Both the position numbers and the translations under genes were made by a program. DNA of 18,063 nucleotides from Bacillota bacterium (GTDB taxonomy: Bacteria > Bacillota > Clostridia > Saccharofermentanales > Fastidiosipilaceae). The stretch is from NCBI GenBank assembly GCA_023388205.1, contig JAEWGS010000112.1, positions 1 to 18,063 of the forward strand. The letters are read 5' to 3'. The notes beneath the pieces are model-generated. The model made no database searches. It was not told the origin of the DNA and saw only the letters and a program-made list of their open reading frames with translations. This document shows, piece by piece, positions 7,888 to 14,186 of the stretch. The stretch's first letter is position 1, and each line of letters begins with the position of its first letter.

Positions 7888-7905
7888 CAGAAGAGGAGAA
7901 GCATT

Positions 7906-10077
7906 ATGGGCAAACGTAAAGGGCGCGTTACCATTCCAACGGATCAAGACGTCATTCAAGAGACGCTGCACATCATGGAGCGCTGGGGCGCAGATGCCAT
8001 TAGAGACTGCGACGGGACGGATTTTCCGAAGGCCTTGGCACAAGTCGACGCTAAAATTTACAAGACTTATTACACGACGCGAAAAGATAACGTTTGGGCC
8101 AAAGCGCATCCTGAAGAGGTTCAACAATGTTATCTGATGACTGCGTTTACGATGGCCAAGGGTGATACCCTAGACATTTCGCTCATGAAAGGCATCAGTG
8201 CGGACTTGATGCAGGTCAATCGCCATGACGATGTGCACCGTTGGTGGGAGGTGATGGACCGAACGACGGGCGAAGTGTTCCCCGTAAGTCAGTGGACGCT
8301 CGATCCTGAAGAAGATATCGTTCACCTCAAAGGGACGACGCCTTACCACGAGTATACGGTGAGTTTTTTGGCCTACCTGATCTGGGATCCCGTGCATATG
8401 TATAACGCGGTGACGAACGATTGGAAAGACTTTGAACATCAGATCACTTTTGATGTGAGACAGCCTCAAACCAAAGCCTACTCCATGGAGCGTTTGAAGC
8501 GCTTTTGTGCGAAGTATCCTTACGTGAACGTCATTCGATACACGACTTTTTTCCATCAGTTCACCTTGGTTTTTGATGAACTCAAGCGAGAGAAATTTGT
8601 CGATTGGTACGGTTATTCGGCTTCGGTGTCGCCCTATATTTTGGAGCAGTTTGAAAAAGAAGTGGGCTATCCTTTTAGACCCGAATACATTATTGATCAG
8701 GGCTTTTTTAACACGCAGTATCGGACGCCCTCGCCTCAATTTAGGGATTTTATGCGTTTCCAGGCGCGTGAAGTGGCGAAATTAGCCAAAGAGATGGTCG
8801 ACTTGACCCACGAGCTCGGCAAAGAAGCCATGATGTTTTTGGGAGACCATTGGATTGGAACCGAACCTTACCTTGAGGACTTTCAAAAGATCGGGCTCGA
8901 TGCGGTGGTGGGCAGTGTAGGAAATGGACAGACGCTGCGCATTTTGGCAGATATTCCTGGAGTTAAGACGATTGAAGGTCGCTTGTTGCCTTATTTCTTT
9001 CCGGATACTTTTTTTGAAGGGGGCGATCCGGTCGCTGTGGCCAAAGAAAATTGGATCACGGCGCGGCGGGCGATTTTACGTGCCCCAATCGACCGCATCG
9101 GATACGGTGGCTATTTGAAGCTCGCATTGAAATTCCCGGATTTTGTCGATTATGTCACGCATGTGTGCGAAGAATTCCGTGATATGTGTGATCAGATTCA
9201 AGGCCAAAAACCCCTGAGTCAAGCTCGTGTTGCGGTTCTTAACAGTTGGGGCAAGATGCGAAGCTGGGGCTGCCATATGCAACATCACGCGATTTATCAC
9301 AAAGAAAATCGCCACTATGCCGGTGTCTTGGAGGCGCTTTCTGGTGCGCCTTTGGATGTCAGCTTTATTTCTTTTGAAGATCTCCTTGAAACGCCCCAAA
9401 TTTTGGATCAAATCGATTGTCTAATTAATGTGGGTGATGGCCAAAATGGACAGACAGGTGGCGCTTACTGGACGAATCCCAAGATCACAGCTTTGCTGCG
9501 TGAATATGTGGCCAAAGGCGGTGCTTTTTTAGGGGTCGGCGAACCTTCAGGTCAAGCTTATCAGGGACGCTATTTGCAGATGGCTCAGGTCTTGGGCGTC
9601 GAGAAAGAGACGGGCGAGACCTTGGGTTACGATAAGTACAACAAAACGATTGATCAGACCCATTTTATTGCTCAGGGTTTTTCTTTGGAAGGTCATGATT
9701 TTGGGCCCTGCACATCGAGTATATATGCTTTGCCTCAAGCGAAAGTACTTGCGATGCACCATGATTCTGTACAGTTAGCGGCCAATGAATTTGAGGCGGG
9801 TCGTGCGGTCTATTTTGCAGGCTTGCCTTACAGCTTTGAAAATGCACAGTTATTTTTGCGTACGATTTTGTGGGCTTGCCATGCAGAAGATAAGCTCCGT
9901 TATTACGCTTGCGATCATCCCTATGTAGATGTGTACGCCTATCCAAAGACCAAGCGCTATTGCGTGGTGAACCACAGTGAAAAAGTGCAAAAGACGAGCT
10001 ACTATGCGCAGCTGGGCGAAGCGATAGACATTGAGCTCAAGCCGTATGAAATGCTTTGGTTTGATATGAAAGACTGA
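7906..10077 (+). CDS. GH112 phosphorylase: 1,3-beta-galactosyl-N-acetylhexosamine phosphorylase (or galactosyl-rhamnose phosphorylase)
   Basis: Cytosolic phosphorolysis of a beta-galactoside, giving galactose 1-phosphate plus N-acetylglucosamine/N-acetylgalactosamine (lacto-N-biose or galacto-N-biose) or, in some clostridial members, L-rhamnose. The 723-residue length is normal. The N-terminus GRVTIPTD, then ERWGADAIRDCDGTDFP and DAKIYKTYY, are family hallmarks. FLGDHWIGTEPY holds Asp314, which lines up by position with the general acid Asp313 that I recall for the bifidobacterial enzyme. A TIM-barrel catalytic part is followed by a flavodoxin-like middle part (INVGDGQNGQTGGAYW, GVGEPSG) and a beta-rich C-terminus. 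There is no signal peptide. AGGAG lies seven bases before the ATG. Usual partners (an N-acetylhexosamine kinase, galactose-1-phosphate uridylyltransferase, an ABC transporter) are absent from the window, so substrate choice within GH112 is open. Confidence 0.92.
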   Translation: MGKRKGRVTIPTDQDVIQETLHIMERWGADAIRDCDGTDFPKALAQVDAKIYKTYYTTRKDNVWAKAHPEEVQQCYLMTAFTMAKGDTLDISLMKGISADLMQVNRHDDVHRWWEVMDRTTGEVFPVSQWTLDPEEDIVHLKGTTPYHEYTVSFLAYLIWDPVHMYNAVTNDWKDFEHQITFDVRQPQTKAYSMERLKRFCAKYPYVNVIRYTTFFHQFTLVFDELKREKFVDWYGYSASVSPYILEQFEKEVGYPFRPEYIIDQGFFNTQYRTPSPQFRDFMRFQAREVAKLAKEMVDLTHELGKEAMMFLGDHWIGTEPYLEDFQKIGLDAVVGSVGNGQTLRILADIPGVKTIEGRLLPYFFPDTFFEGGDPVAVAKENWITARRAILRAPIDRIGYGGYLKLALKFPDFVDYVTHVCEEFRDMCDQIQGQKPLSQARVAVLNSWGKMRSWGCHMQHHAIYHKENRHYAGVLEALSGAPLDVSFISFEDLLETPQILDQIDCLINVGDGQNGQTGGAYWTNPKITALLREYVAKGGAFLGVGEPSGQAYQGRYLQMAQVLGVEKETGETLGYDKYNKTIDQTHFIAQGFSLEGHDFGPCTSSIYALPQAKVLAMHHDSVQLAANEFEAGRAVYFAGLPYSFENAQLFLRTILWACHAEDKLRYYACDHPYVDVYAYPKTKRYCVVNHSEKVQKTSYYAQLGEAIDIELKPYEMLWFDMKD

Positions 10078-10103
10078 GCAAAATAAGATTGATCAACAAA
10101 GCG

Positions 10104-10139
10104 AAAGCGCCAGTTTGAATGAAAGAACTGGCGCTTTTT
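10104..10139. terminator. Intrinsic terminator between the GH112 and trkH genes
   Basis: A perfect 12-bp stem (AAAGCGCCAGTT at 10104-10115, AACTGGCGCTTT at 10126-10137), a 10-base loop and a TTTTT run, 26 bases after the GH112 stop. On the minus strand it is followed by a weaker T-rich stretch and may also serve trkH, which ends 26 bases away. Confidence 0.88.
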
Positions 10140-10164
10140 GTGTGTCGAGTTTCACTCGCTTGTC

Positions 10165-11721
10165 TCAGGCTGCAAGGCGGGGCTTGATGAGATTTTTGAT
10201 GCCGTCTTTGAGGGCTTTGTAAGCGGAGCAACAGCCGACGATGACGATGAAGATTTCCAGTCGTCCCATGAACATACCAACGATTTCGACCCATAAGGTT
10301 GCATCGTTGGTACTGGGGCCAGTGATACCGATAGAAAGGCCGACGGTGCCGAGACTGGAGGCAAATTCAAACATCGCCTGCGTCCAAGTCGCATCCGATG
10401 TGACAGTCAATAAAAGGGAGCCGATGAAGAAAAAGACGAGATAACAGGTGACAAAGGCCAAGGTCTCCATGCATAAGGTGGTGTCAATTTTGCTTTTGCC
10501 TTGAGCGCGCGTGTAATAGTGAACGGTCACACGGCGATTGGGCCACCAGCGTTGTTTGGTATGCATGGTGATCACGCGAAGCATGATATAAACTCGGCTG
10601 AGCTTGAGCCCTCCAGCTGTAGAACCAATACCTCCGCCGACGAGCATGAGGACAGTGAGGATGCCGATCGAAAATTCGGGCCAATTTGCATAGGATAAAG
10701 TCGAATAACCTGTGGTTGAGAGGGCGGAGGAGGTGTTGAACAACGCTTGATGCATACCTTCTGCGATCGACCAGTTAAAAGCTTTCGCAAGATTGATGCC
10801 GCAAAGCAAGGTGCTGATCAGGAGCAAAAGGGCGAAAAAACGCATCTCGCTCACTTTGAAAAATTTGCGCCACTTCCCTTTGACGAAAAGATGCAAAACC
10901 GCGAAGTTCGTCGTACCAACAATCATGAGGAGAAAGGTCACGAAGTCAATACTAAGACTGTGATAATCACCGATACTGTTGAGTTTGGTTGAAAAGCCGC
11001 CCGTTGATAAAGCGCACATACTGTGGTTGAGGCTGTCAAAAAAATCCATCCCACAGAGCACGTAAGCTAAAGTGCCGATCGCGAGGAAACTGACGTACAT
11101 GCCCATGATCGCGTGGGCGGTTTTACTTAGATTAGGTTGAAGTTTATCCGGATGCCCCTCGGCGTTAAAAAGATCCATCGAGCGCTTATTGGACACGATG
11201 AGCAGCATGACGAGGACGAAACCCAATCCGCCACAGTATTGCATGAAGCTTCTGTAAAAGAGAAAAGACTTCGGCACAAGACTGACATCCATGACGGAAA
11301 GCCCCGTGGTCGTAAAGCCGCTGACAGATTCAAAGAGCGCTTGAACAAATCTCAGCTGTCGAGATAAGACAAAAGGAAGTGCCCCCACCAAAAAGCCCCA
11401 GATCCAAGTGAAAACGACGATGACGCTGCTTTTGTGAAATTCATGAGGACGATTCGAGGTATAGACGATATCTTGTCTAAATAGAGCGGAGTGGAGCAGG
11501 CCGAGTAAAATCGAAGCTAAGCCAGGCCAGGCAAAGGCGGGTGCATAATGCCATTCTTCAGGAAAAAAAGGCAGGGTTAAAATGGGGATCAAGACAACAA
11601 TTCCGATGAGGATCATGAGTTTGCCTAAATTCGACAGGCGTTTCCAGGGTTGAAGTTTGATCGGCGGGTTTTCCGTAGCGCGTGAGGAAAACTCGGGGAG
11701 CGGTTGGATCGTAGGGCTCAT
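10165..11721 (-). CDS. trkH: TrkH/KtrB-family potassium uptake channel subunit
   Basis: Integral membrane K+ translocating subunit of 518 residues, built from four M1-P-M2 repeats. Each pore loop carries its filter glycine: Gly140 in TTTGLSV, Gly241 in LSTGGFST, Gly338 in LSTTGYST and Gly461 in GTVGLSI. The C-terminal VGMFMGRLEIFIVIV is a family hallmark. About 35 N-terminal residues precede the first membrane segment. The start ATG overlaps the stop of the RCK_N/RCK_C gene by four bases (ATGA), with GAGG six bases upstream, so it is the last gene of a tightly coupled operon with both regulatory subunits. Whether it behaves as TrkH or KtrB (Na+ dependence) cannot be told. Confidence 0.93.
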   Translation of the reverse strand: MSPTIQPLPEFSSRATENPPIKLQPWKRLSNLGKLMILIGIVVLIPILTLPFFPEEWHYAPAFAWPGLASILLGLLHSALFRQDIVYTSNRPHEFHKSSVIVVFTWIWGFLVGALPFVLSRQLRFVQALFESVSGFTTTGLSVMDVSLVPKSFLFYRSFMQYCGGLGFVLVMLLIVSNKRSMDLFNAEGHPDKLQPNLSKTAHAIMGMYVSFLAIGTLAYVLCGMDFFDSLNHSMCALSTGGFSTKLNSIGDYHSLSIDFVTFLLMIVGTTNFAVLHLFVKGKWRKFFKVSEMRFFALLLLISTLLCGINLAKAFNWSIAEGMHQALFNTSSALSTTGYSTLSYANWPEFSIGILTVLMLVGGGIGSTAGGLKLSRVYIMLRVITMHTKQRWWPNRRVTVHYYTRAQGKSKIDTTLCMETLAFVTCYLVFFFIGSLLLTVTSDATWTQAMFEFASSLGTVGLSIGITGPSTNDATLWVEIVGMFMGRLEIFIVIVGCCSAYKALKDGIKNLIKPRLAA

Positions 11722-12386
11722 ACGCGGCCTCGTTTCAATTGGCTGATGACGCTTTTTTCATGCGTCGCTGAGGTCAAGATGACTAGCTGATCATGCGCGA
11801 GAATTTGTGTGTTGCCGCGAGGAATGACGACTTGGTCGCCCCGCAAAATGCTGCCGAGAATGACTTCTCTGGGCAGCCCTAAATTTTGAATTTGGCGATG
11901 CACGGCGTAGTCGCCTTCTTCGATACGAAGCTCGATGATTTGCACGCGGCCATTTCCAACAGAGATCGCGTTATTCATCTCTTCAATAAAGGTGTGCTGC
12001 TCGATGACGCTTGTGAGTGTGGAAACGGCACAGACGGCACTATCAATCCCCATGTCGTGGAAAAAGGAGATTTTCTTTGGGTCAGAGACCAGCGCGACCG
12101 TTTTGGGGACTTGGAATCTTTTTTTGCAAAGCTCGCAAATGACGAGGTTATCCTCATCCCGGGCGGTGAGTGCAATGGCGATATCCACTTGATCCGCACC
12201 GACATCTTCGAGGACGAAAGGTTTGGTGCCGTCGCCACAATAAACGGCGAAGCGACCATCTGCAGCAAGCGCCTCGCAGTCTTTGGCATCTCGATTGACG
12301 ATGATGATACGGTAGCCTCGAGAGACCAGGGATGAAGCGAGGGATTTGGCTTTGTTTAAGCCGCCGACAAGAAGAATTTGACGCAT
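11718..12386 (-). CDS. trkA: TrkA-type potassium uptake regulatory subunit with RCK_N and RCK_C domains
   Basis: Cytosolic gating subunit for the TrkH channel; 222 residues. The N-terminal ~125 residues are a Rossmann-type RCK_N domain with CGDGTKP, ALTARDEDNLVICELCKK and SDPKKISFFHDMGID. Residues ~140-220 are an RCK_C ligand-binding domain (LGLPREVILGSILRGDQVVIPRGNT). The dinucleotide loop is VGGLNKAKSLA instead of the usual GxGxxG, and the acidic residue ending strand two is replaced (IIIVNRD), so this RCK_N probably binds nucleotide weakly or not at all (inference). GGAAGG lies six bases before the ATG. The gene lies between the RCK_N-only gene (34 bases upstream) and trkH (4-base overlap). 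Confidence 0.9.
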   Translation of the reverse strand: MRQILLVGGLNKAKSLASSLVSRGYRIIIVNRDAKDCEALAADGRFAVYCGDGTKPFVLEDVGADQVDIAIALTARDEDNLVICELCKKRFQVPKTVALVSDPKKISFFHDMGIDSAVCAVSTLTSVIEQHTFIEEMNNAISVGNGRVQIIELRIEEGDYAVHRQIQNLGLPREVILGSILRGDQVVIPRGNTQILAHDQLVILTSATHEKSVISQLKRGRV

Positions 12387-12396
12387 ATGAGACCTT

Positions 12397-12444
12397 CCTT
12401 AATGTTAGAACGCTTTAATGTTAGAGCGCCTTAATGTTAGAGCT
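12397..12444 (-). repeat. Three tandem copies of a 16-bp unit spanning the stop codon of the RCK_N gene
   Basis: CCTTAATGTTAGAACG (12397-12412), CTTTAATGTTAGAGCG (12413-12428) and CCTTAATGTTAGAGCT (12429-12444) on the plus strand, exactly 16 bases apart. On the coding (minus) strand the first copy encodes the last residues of the RCK_N-only protein. Its stop codon TAA lies in the second copy, and the remainder forms the spacer up to the ribosome binding site of the trkA gene. Confidence 0.85.
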
Positions 12445-12861
12445 CTTGGCGTTCATGGCTAAAGTTCTTTCAACTTCCGCGACCGATAGAAGAACGGGAC
12501 AAATTGTTTGAATATCGAGTTCTTCATAGACGCAGGCGTGCTCAGGATCATAAAGTCTCGCGATAACCTGTCGCACATGAAAAAGATGCTTGGCCATTTG
12601 GGCGATCATAATGTTCGTGTTGTCATTATTGGTTACAACGATGAGTTGGGTGTCTTCTCGAAGAGCGATCTCTTTCAAAGTGGATACGTCGGTCGCATCC
12701 GCTTCAAGTGTGAGTCCGCCGTAAGCCGGGGAGAGTTTTCTAAAGCTTTGGGCTTGCGCGTCCACAATCAGGACATCTTTTCGTTGTTCAGAAAATAAGT
12801 TGGCGAGCTGGGCGCCGAGGCGACCGCAGCCGATAATGACAATGTGCTGTTTTTCCATCAT
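12421..12861 (-). CDS. TrkA-N (RCK_N) domain protein without RCK_C, first gene of the potassium uptake operon
   Basis: A 146-residue Rossmann protein expected to bind NAD(H) or ATP and regulate the TrkH channel. IVIIGCGRLGAQLA holds a canonical GxGxxG loop (Gly11, Gly13, Gly16), with the acidic Asp34 (VLIVDAQ) that contacts the ribose. EADATD, VVTNNDNTNIMIAQMAK and ARLYDPEHACVYEELDIQTICP are typical RCK_N blocks. The protein ends after the Rossmann fold, without the ~80-residue RCK_C domain. Two adjacent ATGs (12861 and 12858) are possible; AAGGAGG at 12867-12873 fits either. The intact nucleotide loop here and the altered loop in the next gene's product suggest that the two form a hetero-oligomer analogous to the tandem halves of E. 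coli TrkA (inference). Confidence 0.88.
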   Translation of the reverse strand: MMEKQHIVIIGCGRLGAQLANLFSEQRKDVLIVDAQAQSFRKLSPAYGGLTLEADATDVSTLKEIALREDTQLIVVTNNDNTNIMIAQMAKHLFHVRQVIARLYDPEHACVYEELDIQTICPVLLSVAEVERTLAMNAKSSNIKAL

Positions 12862-12887
12862 CTTTGCCTCCTTGAAAAATAGGCATC

Positions 12888-12896
12888 ATTCTAGCA
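12888..12896 (-). promoter_or_regulatory. Candidate extended -10 promoter of the potassium uptake operon
   Basis: On the minus strand TGCTAGAAT combines the TGn extension with TAGAAT as -10 box. No clear -35 is present at 17 bases. Transcription would start about 20 bases before the first ATG, just ahead of the AAGGAGG ribosome binding site. Confidence 0.45.
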
Positions 12897-13165
12897 CGCG
12901 TCAGACGATGTGCATGGGTCGCCTTCAAAAAGCGGAGTTTATTCAAAAAAATCGGGATAGAGGTATGTTTCTGAAGCGTTTTTGGGCTTTCCATCTATCT
13001 ATTTTGACAAGGCCGCGTCAAAAGTCTGTCGATTTGCTGGAATTGGCGAGGCCGGTACTTTTTGAGAAAAGGTGCCCCAAAAGGCGTGATGAAACAGCGC
13101 CGCAAAATACGATCACAGAGAGGCGAAAAATCAGGCGAAATCGCTGCGATCATGCGATAACAAGA

Positions 13166-13215
13166 AAATAAAAAGCCAAATCAAGACAGAAAAGAAAAGG
13201 TCGTGACTTGGCTTT
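13166..13215 (-). terminator. Intrinsic terminator of the HAD phosphatase gene
   Basis: Read on the minus strand, a 16-base arm at 13200-13215 pairs with 13172-13187 (14 Watson-Crick pairs, one G-U, one mismatch) around a 12-base pyrimidine-rich loop, and is followed by TTATTTTC. It lies 60 bases after the HAD stop. Confidence 0.75.
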
Positions 13216-13275
13216 GACATGAACTTAATCGAAGTGAAGCTTTTGCGCTGAGGTCGTGAGGCGTTGCCTCAGGAT

Positions 13276-14118
13276 TTAAGCGCTCAAATTCTCAGTAAAG
13301 GCACGCTCAAGCTCTTTGGCTCTTTCGGCGAAGCGCCCTTCGGCGAAACGTTCGAGATCTTGATCTTTGAGCTCAGCCCAGCTTTGGTTCTCGTAGCGGA
13401 CGAGGATCGGATAATAAAAGACCTCATTCTTTTTGGCCGCTTCTAGATCCACCGGGGCATCACCGAGCATGAGCACGTGATCTTTCGCATAACCTTTTTC
13501 TAAGAGTCGACGGATGCCTTCAGCCTTGCTGCAAATATCTTGGGCACAGATAAAACAAACGTGATCAAGCAGGCCCTCTTTCGCCCACTCTTCGGTGACC
13601 GCTTCGCGATTGGCGGAAGACAAGATCACAATATCGGCGAAGGCGCTAGCCTTTTCGATGCAGGCTTTCACACCGGTAAAAGCAACTTTCTCATCATCTC
13701 TTAGCGCCTGAATCGCTTCATTGACGCGATTGGACCATTCCAGGGCGCGGAGAAGGCCAGGGCTTGGATTTTCTTCGATGCGGCGCTTGAGGGCGGCGTT
13801 TGAAAGTTCGGGACTGTTTTCAGCGAAGTCTTGGATGCTTTGGAGATCTTCGATTTTTTGGCCCGCTGCATCTATTTCAGTCAATGCCATGGCGAGACCT
13901 TTGAAACGATTAATGCCGCGCGTCAGAGAATAGAGGTTGATCTCATTCCATCGATCTAAGATGGCTTGAGGCTCTCCTTTGAGCTCAAAGACGTCAAGCA
14001 TTTTTGGGCCAAAGCAGCGCTTGTGCTTGATGTCCATGGTATCAATGGCTGTGCCGTCAGAATCAATACAGAGCACGAAATCATGCTGTTTTTTATAGTC
14101 GTCAAAATTTTGAAACAT
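13276..14118 (-). CDS. HAD-superfamily hydrolase (phosphatase-like)
   Basis: A 280-residue cytosolic phosphotransfer enzyme of unknown substrate. HAD motif I is CIDSDGTAIDTM with nucleophile Asp19 and acid/base Asp21; motif II is ILSSANREA (Ser167 or Ser168); Lys198 in QDICSKAEG is a motif III candidate; motif IV is MLGDAPVDLEAA (Asp220 and Asp224). A helical cap lies between motifs I and II, as in sugar-phosphate phosphatases of this group. The start at 14118 has GGAGG six bases upstream. The open frame runs 29 codons further upstream, but that part crosses the GH3 terminator and the end of the GH3 gene and is not credible as protein. The gene lies directly behind the terminator of the GH3 gene on the same strand, so its transcription depends on readthrough or an unseen promoter. 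A sugar-phosphate substrate is a guess from context. Confidence 0.85.
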   Translation of the reverse strand: MFQNFDDYKKQHDFVLCIDSDGTAIDTMDIKHKRCFGPKMLDVFELKGEPQAILDRWNEINLYSLTRGINRFKGLAMALTEIDAAGQKIEDLQSIQDFAENSPELSNAALKRRIEENPSPGLLRALEWSNRVNEAIQALRDDEKVAFTGVKACIEKASAFADIVILSSANREAVTEEWAKEGLLDHVCFICAQDICSKAEGIRRLLEKGYAKDHVLMLGDAPVDLEAAKKNEVFYYPILVRYENQSWAELKDQDLERFAEGRFAERAKELERAFTENLSA

Positions 14119-14130
14119 CAGAATCCTCCG

Positions 14131-14167
14131 TAAAAATAAAGAGCGCCGGAAAAATCCGGGCGCTCTT
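14131..14167 (-). terminator. Intrinsic terminator (possible attenuator) between the GH3 and HAD genes
   Basis: Minus strand: AAGAGCGCCCGGA (14155-14167) pairs with TCCGGCGCTCTT (14139-14150) with one bulged C, across a four-base TTTT loop, and is followed by TATTTTTA. The hairpin starts 20 bases after the GH3 stop and its T-run ends right at the ribosome binding site of the HAD gene. Confidence 0.88.
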
Positions 14168-14186
14168 ATGCTTGATGAAATGTCCC

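Larger units (their letters stand above)
12862..13275. other. Intergenic region between the potassium operon and the HAD gene
   Basis: 414 bases. The first 35 hold the ribosome binding site and promoter of the potassium operon, and 13172-13215 holds the HAD terminator. Between about 12900 and 13170 I see no supported gene. A plus-strand frame there encodes an Arg/Lys-rich peptide whose only ribosome-binding-like sequence sits one base from its ATG, so I do not call it. Confidence 0.6.

Noticed and set aside
11886..12335. 149-codon plus-strand frame opposite trkA
   Set aside because: Antisense to a clear RCK protein; composition mirrors the complementary codons.
12800..13171. 123-codon plus-strand frame between the potassium operon and the HAD gene
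   Set aside because: The first part is antisense to the RCK_N gene, the rest is Arg/Lys-rich low-information peptide, and no properly spaced ribosome binding site is present.
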